The translations under genes and the position numbers were made by a program. DNA of 64,000 nucleotides, from assembly GCA_030789695.1 (NCBI GenBank), contig CM061141.1, positions 172,932,807 through 172,996,806 of the forward strand, in the 5' to 3' direction. Positions 12,776 through 27,255 of the stretch are shown here, piece after piece. Position 1 is the stretch's first letter. Each line of letters opens with the position of its first letter. The DNA is from Scilla litardierei. Taxonomy: Eukaryota > Streptophyta > Magnoliopsida > Asparagales > Asparagaceae. The notes under the pieces are model-generated. The model did no database searches and had not been told where the DNA came from. It saw only the letters and a list, made by a program, of their open reading frames with translations.

Positions 12776-15700
12776 ATAAAATGATCCATATCTTCCAGAA
12801 AATGTGAAAAATAGTCTGGAGCTAAGAAAATTCCGCAAAAATGCCTGTTAGAACCGGGAGATCGCGATCTTCAACCGAAATATAATCAAAGACAAAATAT
12901 GGCCAAAAATTACATCATTTAATAAAAAGAACACCATCATCAACTGGAAAATAAGAGAAGACAAAATAGGCAACAAAAATTATACCAATTAATATAAAGA
13001 TCTTTATCTTCCAAATGATATGGAAAATAGCCCCGACCTCAGAAAAACAGGCAAAAATTTCCGTTGGAAACGGGAGATCGTCCTATTAAACTGAAAAATA
13101 AAAGAAGACAAAATTAGGACATAAAAATCATATCATTTAATAAAAAGATCTACATCTTACGAAAAATATAGAAAATAGCAAAGAGCTAAGAAAAGTCTGC
13201 AAAAAAGTCTTTTGGAACCGGGAGACTGCCACCTTCATCTGAAAAATCAGACAAAACAAAATTAGGCCATAAAAATCATATCATTTAATATAAAGATTCA
13301 TATCTTACAAAAAATGTAGAAAATAGATCGGAGCGTCCACAAAAATTTCCATTGGAACTGAGAGATCACCATATTAAACTAAAAATAAGAGAAGAAGAAA
13401 TTAGTCTATAAAATCACATCATTTAATAAAACGATCCATATCTTCAATAAACTGTAGGAAATAGTTTCGAGTTTAGAAAAATCTACAAAAGTGGACATTG
13501 GATCAATGAGATCGACATATTTAACTAAAAAATCAGAGAAAACAAAATTAGGCAATAAAATCATACAATTTAACATAAAGATTTATATCTTACAGAAAAT
13601 TTAGAAATAGCCTGAAGCTTAGAAAAATCCTTTAAAATATCAATTGGAACCGGGCGATCGACATCTTCAATGAAAAATTATGAGAAGACAAAATTAGACC
13701 TAAATATCATATCATTTAATAAAAGATCTATAACTTTTCAGAAATGTAGAAAAATAGTCCCGAGCTCAAAAAAGACGCAAAAATATCTGTTGGAACTGAG
13801 AAATCGCCATCTTCAACTGAAAAATAAGAGAAGACAAAATTAGGCTATAAAAATCATATCACTTAATATAAAAATCCATATCTTCCAGAAAATTTAGAAA
13901 ATAGCACTGATCTTAGAAAAATCGGCACAAATGTTTGTTGGAAATCGGAGATCTTCTTCTTCAACTAAAAAAAGAGAAGACAAAATTAGGCCAAAAAATC
14001 ATATCATTTAATAAAAAGATCTATAACTTTTCGAAAATGTAGAAAAATAGTCGCAAGCTCAGAAATATCTGCAAAAATGTCCGTTGAAAGCGGGAGATCA
14101 GCATCTTCAAGTGAAAAATAATAGAAGACAAAATTAGGCTAAAAATCATGTCATTTGATAAAAAGAGCCATATATTCAACAAAATAAAGAAAATAGCACC
14201 AAGCTCAAAAAATCCACAAAAATGTCTGTTGGAACATGGAGATTGCTATTTTCAACTGAAAAATAAGAGAATACAAAATAAGGCTATAAAAGTCATATTA
14301 TTTAATCTAAAGATATATATCTTACAAAAAATGTAGAAAATAGCATAGAGATAAGAAAAATCCGCAAAATGTCTGTTGGAACCGGGAAATCGCCATCTTC
14401 ATCTGAAAAATATGTGAAGATAAAATTCGCGAAAATCTTCGTTGGAACCGTGAGCACGCCATCTTCAACTGGAAAATAAGAGAAGACAACATTATGCCAA
14501 AAATCATATCCTTTAAAAAATGATCCATATCTTCATAAAATGAAGAAAAATAGCCCCAAGGTAACAAAAATCAATAAAAATGTCCGCTGGAATCGGTAGA
14601 TCGCAATATTCAAATGAAATATATGAGAAGAAAAACGTTGGATATAAAAATCATATCATTTAATAAAAAATTCATATCTTCCATAAAATATTGAAAATAG
14701 CACCGGGCTTTGAAAAATCCGCAAAAATTTTCGTTGGGACTGAAAGATCGCCATCTTCAAATGAAAAATAAGAGTAGACAAAATTAGGCCAAAAATCATA
14801 TCATTTTTAAAAATATCCATATCTTCAAGAAAATTTAGAAAATAGCCCCGAGGTCAGAATAATATGCAAAACTGTCCATTGGAACCGGAAGATCTCCATC
14901 TTCAATTGAAAAATAGGAGAAGACAAATTTAGTCCAAAAATATCATATCATTTTATAAAAAGATTCATAACTTCACAAAAATGTAGACAAATAGTCTCGA
15001 GCTCAGAAATATCCACAAAAATGTCCATTGGAACAGGGAGATTGCCATCTTCAAGTAAAAAATAAGAGGAAAACAAAATTAGACTAAAAATCATATCATT
15101 TAATAAGATTCATTTCTTCAATAAAATATAGAAAATATCACTGAGCACAAAAATCCCCAAAAATACCCGTTGGAACAGGGAGATTGGCATCTTCAAATAA
15201 ACAATAAGAGGAAATAAAATTTGGCCAAAAATGATATCATTTAATAAAATGATCCATATCTTCTAGAAAATGCAGAAAATATCCCGAGCCCAGAAAAATC
15301 CGCAAAAATGTCCGTTTGGAACAGTGAGATCGCTATCTTCAATTGAAAAAATTAGAGAAGGAAAAATTAAGCAAAGATCATATCATTTAACTAAAAGATG
15401 CATATCTTCCAAAAAATACAGAAAATAGCTCCGAGCTAAGTAAAATCTGCAAAAATGTCTGTTTGAACTGGGAGATCACCATCTTCCACTGAAAAATAAG
15501 AGAAGACAAAACTAGGCTAGAAAAATCATATCTCTTATTTTAAAGATACATATCTTATAGAAAATTTAGAAAATCACCAGTAGCTAAAAATGCAAAAACG
15601 TCCGTTGGAACTGGGAAATCGCCATCTTAATCTGAAAATAAGAGATGACAAAATTAGGCTTAAAACCCAAATTATATAATAAAAAGATCCATATCTTCCA

Positions 15701-18210
15701 GAAAATGTAGAAAATAACTTCTACGTCAAAACAAATCCGCAAAAATATCCGTAGGAACAGAGAGAACGACATCTTCAACAAAAAAAATAAGAAAAGACAA
15801 AATTAGGTCAAAAATATCATTTAATAAAATGATCCAGATTTTCCTTAAAATGTAGAAAAATTGCCCCGTACTTAGAAAATCTATAAAAATGTCAGTTGGA
15901 ACTCGGAGATCGCCATTTTCATCTAAAAATATGAAAAGACAAAATTAAGCTAAAAACCATATTATTTATTAAAAAGATCCATATTTCCATAGAATATAGA
16001 AAATAGCATCTACGTCAAAAATCCACAAAAATGTCCTTTGGAACCAGGAGAACGCCATCATAAACTAAAAAATAAGAGAAGACAAAATAAGGCCAAAAAC
16101 CTATCATTGAATAAAAAGATTATCATGAACAACTAGAAAATAAGAGAAGACAAAATTGGGCACCAAAAATCATATCAAAAAATATAAAGATCATTATGTT
16201 CCAGAAAATATAGAAAATAGCCTCGAGCTCAGAAAAATATGCAAAAAATTTCGTTGGAAACGGGTGATCGCCATCTTCAACTAAAAAAATAATAGAAGAC
16301 GAAATTAGACCATAAAAATCATTTCATTTAATATATAGTCCATATCTTACAGAAAATGTTGAAAATATCCAGAGCGCAGAAAAATCCGCATAAATGTCCG
16401 TTGGAATCGGAAGATCGCCATCTTCATTTAAAATAAGAGAAGACAAAATTAGGCCACAAAAATCATATCATTTATACAAACATCCATATATTCAATAAAC
16501 TGTTGAAAATATTTCGAGTTTAGAAAAATCCGCAAAATGCCCGTTGGAATCGGGAGATCGACATCTTCAACTAACAAAATCAGAGAAGGCAAAATTAGGC
16601 TATAAAAATCATATCATTTAATCTAAAGATTCATATCTTACAAAAAATTTAGAAAATAGCCCGGAGCTCAGAAAAATAATCGAAATTTGTTGTAACCGGT
16701 GATCTTCATCTGCAAAAGAAGAAAAGAATAAATTAGGCCTAAAAATCACAGCATTTAATGAAAAGAGTCATATCTTCCAGAAAATGTAGAAATTAGCATC
16801 TAGGTCAAAAAATCCGTAAAAATTGCCGTTGGAACCGTGAGAACCCCATCTTCAATTGAAAAATAAGAGAAAATAACAATAGGCCAAAAATCATATCATT
16901 TAATAAAATGATCTATTTCTTCCATAAAATGAAGAAAAAATCTCCCCATGCTAACAACAAGTAGTAAAATGTTTGCTGGAATCGATAGATCGCAATATTC
17001 AAATAAAAAATAAGAGAAGAAAAACGTAGATGTAAAAATTATATCATTTAATAAAAATTCATATCTTTCATAAAATGTAGAAAATAGTACCAAAATTCGA
17101 AAATTATGCAGAAATTTCCATTAGATCTGAAAGATCGCCATTTTCACCTGAAAAATAAGAAAAGATAAAATTAGGCCAAAAATCTTATCATTTAATAAAA
17201 AGATACATTTCTTCTAGAAAATTTAGAAAATAGTCACAAAGTCAGAATAATACGCAAAATGTCTGTTCGAACGGGAGATCGCAATCTTCAACTGAAAAAT
17301 AAAAGAAGACAAAATTAGGCCAAAAACTTATAATTTAATAAAAAGATCCATAACTTTTCGAAAATGTCGAAAAATAGACCCAAGGTAAGAAAAATCCGCA
17401 AAAACGTCCCTTAGAACCGGGAGATCACCATCTTCATCTGAAAAAAATAAGAGATGACAAATTAGGTTATAAAAATCATATCATTTAATAAAAGATTAAT
17501 ATTATACAAAAATATAGAAAATAGATCGGAGCTCAAAAAAATCCGCATAAATGTCATTTGGAACCGGGAGATTGCCATCTTCAAATTAAAAAAGAGAAGA
17601 CAAAATTGGGCCAACAAATCATATCATTACATAAAAAAAATACAAAACTTCCAGAAAATATAGAAAAATCTCCAAAAATGTCCATTGAAGCCGGAAGATT
17701 GCCATCTTGAACTAAAAAATAACAGAATACTAACGTAGGCTATAAAAATCGTATTATGTAATAAAACGTTCTATATCTTCCATAAAATGTAGAAAATAAC
17801 ACCGATGTCAAAAAAACCCAAATATGTCAGTTGGAACCGGAAGATTGCCATCTTCAAATAAAAATAAGAGAATACAACATTAGGGTATAAAAATCACATC
17901 ATTTAATAAAAAGATACATAACTTCCGAAGATGTAGAAAATTGCCCTGAGTTAGAAAAAAGCTGCAAAAATATTCGTTGAAATCGGTAGATCGCCATCCT
18001 CATCTGAAAAATATGAGAAGAAAAAATTAGGTCAAAAAATCATCTCTTTAATAAAATATCCATTACTTCCTGAACAGGTAGAAAAATAGCCCCGAGTTCA
18101 GAAAATCGACAAAAATGTCCGTTAGAACCGGGGGATCGCCATCTTCCACTGAATAATTAGAAAAGACAAAATTAGGTTGTAAAAATCATATCATTTAATA
18201 TAAAGATTCA

Positions 18211-18342
18211 GGACCAATGGCCACCTCACTTAATTCTCTTAACTAACCCGGTATGCAGGGCATGGGTCAGCCTTCCATACCCTACGGTTTGGTGCCAGAC
18301 CACCCCACTTGTGAGGCGGTGCGAGAGTCCAGGTCAACAAAA
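18211..18342 (+). mobile_element. SINE-like short insertion with 14-bp target duplication
   Basis: A 132-bp GC-richer sequence interrupts a satellite monomer. It is flanked by a perfect 14-bp direct repeat AATATAAAGATTCA (18197-18210 and 18343-18356) and ends in TCAACAAAA, an A-rich tail. Long A/T-rich target duplications and an A tail are typical of LINE-driven retroposition. GGTGCGAGAGTCC (about 18319-18331) resembles a pol III B box but lies close to the 3' end, which is unusual, and no convincing A box is seen. The first and last ~20 bases also form an imperfect dyad (GGAC...CCTCAC / GTGAGG...GTCC). It could be a SINE or a 5'-truncated retroposon fragment. Confidence 0.6.
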
Positions 18343-19624
18343 AATATAAAGATTCAAATCATTCAGAAAATGTAGAAAATAGATCGTAGCTCAGAAAAAT
18401 CCGAAAAAATGTCCGTTGGATCCGGAACATCACCATCTTCAACTGAAAAATAAAACAAGACAAAATTAGGTCAAGAATCATATCATTTAATAAAAAGATA
18501 CATATCTGCCATAAAATGTAGAAAATTGCACCGAACTTAGAAAAATCCGCACAAATGTCCGTTGGAACTGAGAGATCACAATATTCAACTAAAAAGAGAG
18601 AAGACAAAACTAGGCCAAAAATCATATCATTTAATAAAAAGACTCAATCGACAAAAGTATCCGTTGAAACTAGAAGATCGCCATCTTCAAAGGAATGTTA
18701 AGAGATGAAAAAATTAAGTTATAAAAATCATATCATTTAATATAAAAATTCATATCATACAGAAAATGTAGAAAATAGCTCGGAGTTCAGAAAAATCCGA
18801 AAAAATGTCTATTGAAACCGGGAGATCGCCATCTTCAATTGAAAAATAAAAGAAGACAATTTTAAGCCAAAAATCGTATCATTTGATAAAAAATACATAT
18901 ATGCCATAATATGTAGTAAATAGCACCGAGCTAAGAAAAATCCGCACAAATGACCTTTGGAACCAGGAGATTGCAATATTAAACTGAAAAAATTGAAAAC
19001 AAAATTTGGTCAAAAATTCATATCATTTAATAAAAAGATTCGTATCTTCAAGAAAACGTAGAAAAAAGCCCAAAACTAAGAAAAAAATCTGCAAAAATGT
19101 CCGTTGGAACCAGGAAATTCCTATCTTCAACTAAAAAAATAGGAGAAGACAATATTAGGCTACAAAAATCTTGTCATTTAATAAAGAGATCCATATTTTA
19201 ATAAAATATAGAAAATAGCCTGGAGCTCAGAAAAATCCGCAAAAAATATCCGTTGGAATTGGGAGATCGACATCTTCAATTGAAAAATAACAGAAGAATA
19301 AATTTGGATATAAAGATCATATCGCCAAAATATCATATCATTTAATAAAATGTTACATATCTTCCAAAAAGTGGAAAACAACCCGGAGCTTAGAAAAATC
19401 CGCAAAAAAATGTCTGTTGGAACCGGGAGATCGCCATCTTCAACCGGAATGTATGAGAAGACAAAATTAGGCCAAAATATCATTTCATTTAATAAAAAGA
19501 TCGCTATCTTCAACTGGAAAATAAGAGAAATCAAATTTAGGCTATAAAAATCATATCAATTAATAAAAAGATCCATATCTTTCATAAAATGTAAAAAATA
19601 ACACTAAGCTCAGAAAACGATATA

Positions 19625-19695
19625 TAAAAATCTTATCAGTTGAAGATGGTGATTTACAGACATTTTTATGGATGAAGATGGCGATTTCCCAGATC
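19625..19695 (-). repeat. Inverted module in satellite, copy 3 (partial)
   Basis: TTGAAGATGGTGATTTACAG and GATGAAGATGGCGATTTCCC are reverse-oriented. The module is truncated and goes straight into a direct monomer. Confidence 0.75.
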
Positions 19696-21709
19696 CAAGC
19701 TGCAAAAAATCTGCAAAAATGTCCGTTGGAACCGGCATATCATCATTTTCAGCTTAAAAAATTAAGAGAAGACAAATTTAGGCCAAAATCCTATCATTTA
19801 ATAAAAATATGCATATCTTCCAAAAAATTTAGAAAATAGCCCCGAGGTCAAAATAATCTACAAAAATGCCCGTTGGAACTGGGAGATCGCCATCTTTAAC
19901 AGCAAAAAAGGCAAAATTAGGCCCAAAAATCATATTATTTCATTAAAAATACATATCTTATAGAAAATATAGAAAAGTAGTCCCAAGCTATGAAAAGTCT
20001 GCAAAAATTTCCGTTGAAACCAGTAGATCGCCTCCTTCACCTTAAAAAATAAGAGAAGAAAAATGTTGGCGATAAAAATCTTCCATAAAATGTATAAAAT
20101 AGCACCGAGCTCAGAGAAATCCGCAAAAATATTAATTGGAACCGGGAGATCGCCAATTCAACTGAAAAATAAGAGAATGCAAAATTAGGCCAAAAATTAA
20201 ATTATTTAATAAAAGATCTGTATCTTCCAGAAAATTTAGAAAATAGCCCCGAGGTAAGAATAATCCGCAAAAAATGTCTAATGGAATCGGGAGATTGTCA
20301 TCTTCAACTTAAAAATAAGAGAAGACAAACTTTGGCAAAAAAATCATCTCATTTAATAAAAAGATCCATAACTTCCCAAAAATGTAGAAAAATAGACCCG
20401 AGCTCAGAAAAATCCGCCAAAATGTCCATTGAAACAGGGAGAACGCCATCTTCTGCTGAAAAAAATAAGAGAAGACAAAATTAGTCTATAAAATTTATTT
20501 ATTTTAATATAAAGATCCATATCTTATAGAAAATGTAGAAAATAGGCCGGAGCTCAAAAAAAACCATACAAATGTAAATTGGAATCGGGAGATCGCCATC
20601 TTTGACTGAAAAAAGAGAAGACAATATTGGCCCAAAAAATCATATCATTTAATAAAAATATCCATATCTCTCAGGAGAGGAAGAAAAATAATGCCAAACA
20701 AAGAAAAATCCGTAAAACTTTCTGTGGAAACGGGTAGATCGCCATTTTCAACTGAAAAAAATTAGAATATAGCAATCCACAAAAAAGTCTGTTGGAACAG
20801 GGAGATCGTAAAAATATAGAAAATATAGAAAATAGAAAATCAATCATTTACTAAAAGGTCCTTATCTTTCGTAAAATATAGACAATAACACCGAGCTCAT
20901 AAAAATCCACAAAAAAGTCTGTTGGAACAGGGATATCGTCATTTTCAATCGAAAAATAAGAAAAGATAAAATTAGGCCAAAATTATATCATTTAATAAAA
21001 TGATACTTATATTCCAGGAAATTTAGAAAATAGCCCCGAGGTCAGAATATTACGCAAAAAATGTATGTTGGAATCGAAAGGACACCATATTCAACTGAAA
21101 AATAAGAGAATAAAAATTAGACCATTAAAATCATATCATTTAATATCTTCCAACATATGTAGAAAATAGTCTAGAGCTCAGAAAAATCCAAATTTTCGTT
21201 GGAACCGAGAGATCTCCATCTTCAACTTTAAAAAATAAGAGAAGACAAATATAGGCTATAAAAATAATACCATTTAATAAAAAGTTCTTTATCTTCCATA
21301 AATTTTAGAAAAACGCACCGAGCTCAAAATAATCCGCAAAAATGTTCATTAGAACCATGGTCGCCACCTTCAACTGAAAAAATAAGAGAAGACAAAATCA
21401 GGCAATAAAAATCATATCATTTAATATAAAGATTCATATCTTATAGAAAATGTAGAAAATATCCTGGAGCTCAAAAAATCCGTAAAAATGTTCGTTAGAA
21501 CAGGGAGATCATCATCTTCGTCTAAAAAACAAAGAAGACAAAAATTAGGCCAAAAAATCAAAAATTAGGCCAAAAAATCACATCATTTCATAAAAAGATC
21601 CATATCTTCAAGAAAATGGAGAAAAATAGCCTCAAGTTAAAAAAATCTGCAAAAATATCCATTGGAACCGGGAGATCGCCATCTTCAACTGAATAATAAT
21701 GGAAGACAA

Positions 21710-23905
21710 AATTAGGTTATAAAAAACATATCATTTAATATAAGGATTCGTATCATACAGAAAATGTAGAAAATAGCTCGGAGCTCAGAAAAATCCGAAA
21801 AAATGTCCGTTGGAACCGAGAGATCGCCATCTGCAACTGAAAAATAAAATAAGAAAAATTAGGACAAAAAACATATCATTTAATGAAAAGATACATATCG
21901 ACCATAAATGTAGAAAATAGCACCGAGCTCAGAAAAATCTGCATAAATGTCAATTGGAATTGGGAGATCGCAATAATCAACTGAAAAAAGAGAAGATAAA
22001 ATTAGGCCAAAAATCATATCATTTCATTAAAAGATTCATATCTTCCAGAAAATGTAGAAAATAGCCCAAAGCTAAGAAAAATCCGTAAAAATGTCCGTTG
22101 GAACCTGGATATCGCCATCTTCAACTGAAAAATATGAGAAGACAAAAATTAGGCTATAAAAATCTTGTCATTTAATAAAGAGATCCATATCTTTAATAAA
22201 TGTAGAAAATAGCAAGGAGATCAGAAAAATCCACAAAAATGTCCGTTCGAACAGGAAGATCTACATCTTTAGCTGAAAAATAAGAACAAAAATAGGATAT
22301 AAAAATCATATCATTTAATATAAAAATTCTTATCTTCCAGAAAGTGTACAAAATAACCCCGAGCTCAGAAAATTCTGTAAAAATGTCCGTTGGAACCGGG
22401 AGATCTCCATCTTCAAATAAAAAAATAAAAGGAGATAAATTTAGGTCAAAATAGCATATCATTTAATAAAATGAGACATATCTTCCAAAAATGTGGAAAA
22501 TAGCCCGGAGCTCAAAAAATTCGCAAAAATGTCTGTTGGAACTGGGTGCTCACCATCTTCAACTGGAATATTAGAGAAGAAAAAATTAGGCTTAAAATTA
22601 TATCATTTAATAAAAAGATTTCATCTTTAACTGGAAAATTAGAGAAGACAAACTAAGTCTATAAAAATCTTATCAATTAATAAAAAGATAATTTTCTTTC
22701 ATAAAATATAGAAAATAGCACCAAGCTCAGAAAATGATATATAGAAATCTTATCTATTGAAGATGGCGATTTTTCGGTTACAACACATTTTTATTGATGA
22801 AGATGGCGATTTCTCAGTTCCAAATTTTGTCTTCTCTTATATTTCAAATGAAGATGTCGTTTTCCCTATTTCAACGGACATTTTTGGCCAAATTTGTCTT
22901 CTCTGATATAATTTAATAAAATGTTCCATATCTTCCAGAATATGTGAAAATAGTCCGAAGTTTAGAAAGATCCACAAAAATGTCCGTTAGAACCAGAACA
23001 TCGCTATCTTCAACCGAATATATTAGAAGACAAAATTAGGCCAAAAAATGATATCGTTTAATAAAAGATCGCCATCATCAACTTAAAAAGAAGAGAAGAC
23101 AAAAGTTGGCAACAAAAATCGCATCAATTAATATAAAGATCCTTATCTTTTAGAAAATATATATAATAGCACCGAGCAAAGAAAAATAACCAAAAAATTT
23201 CGGTGAAACCGAGAGATCGCCATCTTCAACTGAAAAAATAAGAGAAGATAAAAAATATACTATAAAAATCATATCATTTTAATATAAAGATCCAAATCTT
23301 TCAGAAAATGTAGAAAATTGCCCGGACTTAGAAAAATCTGCAAAAAGTCCGTTAGAACAAGGAGATCGACATCTTTAACGAAGAAAATAAGAGAATACAA
23401 AATTAGTCCAAAAATCATATCATTTACTAAAAAGATACATTCTTCCAGAAAATGTAGAAAAATAGTCGTGAACTCAGAAAAATCCGCAAAAATGTCTGTT
23501 GGAGCATGGAGATCGCCAACTTTAACTGAAAAATAAGAGAAGACAAACTTATGTAGTAAAAATCATATCATTTAATAAAAAGATACATATCTTCTATAAT
23601 ATTTAGAAAATAGCCCCGAGATCAGAAAAATTCACAAAAATTCCATTGGAAATTGGATATCACCATCTTCGACTGAAAAATATGAGAAGACAAACTTAGT
23701 CAATAAAAATCATATCATTTAATAAAATGAACCACATCTTCAATAAGCTATAGAAAATATTTCCAAGCTCAGAAAATCTACAAAAATGTTTGTTTGAAAC
23801 AGGAATTTGCCATCTTCAAATAAAAAATAAGAGAGGACAAAATTAGGGCAAAAATTCATTCCATTTAATAAAAAGTTCAATAACTTCCCAAACATGTAGA
23901 AAAAT
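21710..23905. repeat. 2.27-kb higher-order satellite unit, copy A
   Basis: About 15 monomers here have one-to-one counterparts in the same order at 23975-26165. Shared private variants include ATAAGGATTCGTATCATACA, ACATATCGACCATAAATG, AAGTGTACAAAATAACCCCG and the inverted module with its flanking short monomers. The offset is about 2265 bp at the start and about 2272 at the end. Identity by eye is far higher than between neighbouring monomers. Confidence 0.9.
22740..22915 (-). repeat. Inverted module in satellite, copy 4
   Basis: Full form of the inverted module, inside the first copy of the 2.27-kb higher-order duplication. Landmarks are TTGAAGATGGCGATTTTTCG, AATTTTGTCTTCTCTTATAT and CAACGGACATTTTTGGCC. 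Confidence 0.85.
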
Positions 23906-23974
23906 AAAAATCCGCAAAAATGTTTGTTGGAACCAGGGGATCGCCATCTTCAATTGAATAATAAGGGAAGACAA

Positions 23975-26165
23975 AATTAGGTTATAAAAATCATATCATT
24001 TAATATAAGGATTCGTATCATACAGAAAATGTAGAAAATAGCTCGGAGCTCAGAAAAATCCGAAAAAATGTCTGTCGGAACCGACAGATCGCCATCTACA
24101 ACTGAAAAATAAAAGAAGACAAAATTAGGACAAAAACATATCATTTAATGAAAATATACATATCGACCATAAATGTAGAAAATAGCACCGAGCTCAGAAA
24201 AATCTGCATAAATGTCCGTTGGAACTGGGAGATTGCAATATTCAACTGAAAAAAGAGAAGACAAAATTAGGCCAAAAAATCATATCATTTCATAAAAAGG
24301 TTCATATCTTCTAGAAAATGTAGAAAAAAGCCCAAAGCTAAGAAAAATCCGTAAAAATGTCCCTTGAAACCTGGAGATTGCCATCTTCAACTGAAAAATA
24401 TGAGAAGACAAAAATTAGGCTATAAAAATCTTATCATTTAATAAAGAGATCCATATCTTTAATAAAATGTAGAAAATAGCAAGGAGATCAGAAAAATCCG
24501 CAAAAATGTCCATTCGAACATGAAGATTGCCATCTTTAACTGAAAAATAAGAACAAAAAATAGGATATAAAAATCATATCATTTAATATAAAGATTCTTA
24601 TCTTCCAGAAAGTGTACAAAATAACCCCGAGCTCAGAAAATTCTGCAAAAATTTCCGTTGGAACCGGGAGATCGCCATCTTCAAATAAAAAATAAAAGAA
24701 GATAAATTTAGGCCAAAATAGCATATCAATTAATAAAATGATACATATCTTCCAAAAATGTGGAAAATCGACCGGAGCTCAAAAAATACGCAAAAATGTC
24801 TGTTGGAACCGGGTGATCACATCTTCAACTGGAATATTACAGAAGAAAAAAATAGGCTAAAAATTATATCATTTAATAAAAAGATTCCATCTTTAACTGG
24901 AAAATTAGAGGAGACAAACTTAGGCTATAAAAATCTTATCAATTAATAAAAAGATAAATTTCTTTCATAAAATATAGAAAATAGCACCAAGCTCAATTAA
25001 TGATATATAGAAATCTTATCTGTTGAAGATGGCGATTGTTCGGTTACAACAGACATTTTTATAGACGAAGATGGCGATTTCCCAGTTCCAAATTTTCTCT
25101 TCTCTTATATTTCAGTTGAAGATGTTGTTATCCCGGTTTCAATGGACATTTTTTAACCTAATTTTGTCTTCTCTGATATCATTTAATAAAATGTTCCATA
25201 TCTTCCAGAATATGTGAAAAATAGTCCAAAGTTTAGAAAGATCCGCAAAAATGTTCGTTAGAACCAGAAGATCGCTATCTTCCACCGAATATATGAGAAA
25301 ACATAATTAGGCCAAAAAATGATATCGTTTAATAAAAAGATCGCCATCATCAACTGAAAAAGAAGAGAAGACAAAAGTAGGCAACAAAAATCGTATCAAT
25401 TAATATAAAGATCGTTATCTTTCAGAAAATATATATAATAGCACCGAGCTCAGAAAAATACGCAAAAAATTTCGCTGAAACCGAGAGATCTCCATCTTCA
25501 ACTGAAAAATAAGAGAAGACAAAAAATATACTATAAAAATCATATCATTTAATATAAAGATCCAAATCTTACAGAAATTGTAGAAAATTGCACGGACTCA
25601 GAAAAATCTGCAAAAAGTCTGTTAAAACAAGGAGATCGCCATCTTTAACGAAAAAAAATAAGAAAATACAAAATTATTCCAAAAATCATATCATTTAATA
25701 AAAAGATACATATCTTCCAGAAAATGTAGAAAAATAGTCGCGAACTCATAAAAATCCGCAAAAATGTCTGTTGGAGCAAGGAGATCATCAACTTTAACTG
25801 AAAAATAAGAGAAGACAAACTTATGCAGTAAAAATCATATCATTTAATAAAAAGATACATATCTTCCATAATATTTAGAAAATATCCCCGAGATCAGGAT
25901 AATTCACAAAAATTCCATTGGAAACGAGATATCACCATCTTCGACTGAAAAATATGAGAAGGCACACTTAGTCAATAAAAATCATATCATTTAATAAAAT
26001 GAACCACATCTTCAATAAGCTATAGAAAATATTCCCAAGCTCAGAAAATCTACAAAAATGTTTGTTGGAAACATGAATTTGCCATCTTCAAATAAAAAAT
26101 AAGAGAGGACAAAATTAGGGCAAAAATTCATATCATTTACTAAAAAGTTCCATAACTTCCCAAAA
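23975..26165. repeat. 2.27-kb higher-order satellite unit, copy B
   Basis: Direct tandem copy of 21710-23905. Older, more diverged versions of the same monomer order can be followed at about 10.6-11.4, 11.65-12.8, 18.7-19.7, 6.0-6.8 and 33.3-33.8 kb, so the pair is a recent round of a longer-lived higher-order pattern. Confidence 0.9.
25010..25170 (-). repeat. Inverted module in satellite, copy 5
   Basis: Counterpart of copy 4 in the second unit of the 2.27-kb duplication, with the same internal order and breakpoints. Confidence 0.85.
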
Positions 26166-27003
26166 ATGTAGAAAAAATAGTTCTGAGCTCAGAAAAAGCC
26201 AAAAGATGTCTGTTGGAACCGGGAGATCACCATGTTCAACGGAAAAATAAGAGAAGACAAAATTTAGGCTACAAAAATCATACTATTTAATAAAAAAATC
26301 ATATCTTCAATAAAAATTTAAAAATAGCTTTGAGCTTAGAAAAAAATCTGCAAAAATGTCCATCGGGAGATCGTCATCTTCAACTGAAAAATAAGAGAAG
26401 ACAAAATTTGGCTATAAAAATCATATCATTTAATCTAAAGATCCATATCTTACAGAAAATGTAGAATATATGCCGAAGCTAAGAAAAATCCACAAAAATG
26501 TCCGTTGGAACTTGGAGATCGCCATATTCATCTGAAAAGTAAGAGATGACAAATTTAGGCCAAAAATCATATAATTTAATAAAAAGATTTATATCTTTCA
26601 GAAAATGTAGAAAATAGCCTCGAGGTCTGAATAATCTGCCAATTTGTCCGTCCGAACCGAGAGATTGCCATTTTCAATAGAAAAACTAAGAGAAGACAAC
26701 GTTAGTCTATAAAATGCATATCATTTAATTAAAAGATCTCTATCTTCAATAAACTACAGAAAATTGCCGTGAGTTTTGAAAAATCCGCAAAAATATCCAC
26801 TGGAACCAAGAGATCGTCATCTTCATTTGAAAAATTAGAGAAGACAATTTAAGCTATAAAAATCATATCATTTAATATAAAGATTCATATCTTTACATGA
26901 AAAATACATAAAAATGTTCGTTGGAATCGGAGATAAACATCTTCAATTGAAAAATAAGAGAAGATAAAGTTAGGCCAAAAATCATATCATTTAATAAAAA
27001 GAT

Positions 27004-27255
27004 GGGTTTTTCTCATATTAGTCCCTTAAATTATGTGTATTTTGATATTAGTCCCTTAAATCTTTGTAATTTGAATTTAGTCCTTTAAAGGGACTATTTA
27101 GGTTAAACTTTAAACATTTAAGGGACTATTTAGGTTAACACAAGGGACTATTTAGATTAATATTAAACATTTAAGGGACTAAATTCAAATTACAAAGATT
27201 TAAGGGACTAATATCAAAATACACATAATTTAAGGGACTAATAGGAGAAAAACCC
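27004..27255. mobile_element. Mutator-type foldback MITE with 9-bp target duplication
   Basis: A 252-bp element beginning GGGTTTTTCTC and ending GAGAAAAACCC is flanked by a perfect 9-bp duplication TAAAAAGAT (26995-27003 and 27256-27264). The terminal ~80 bases on each side are almost perfect inverted repeats. The motif AGTCCCTTAAA or its complement recurs about eight times. It has no coding capacity. A 9-bp duplication with long terminal inverted repeats is the signature of Mutator-superfamily non-autonomous elements. The near-perfect arms imply a fairly young insertion, and the whole element could fold into one long hairpin. Confidence 0.93.
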
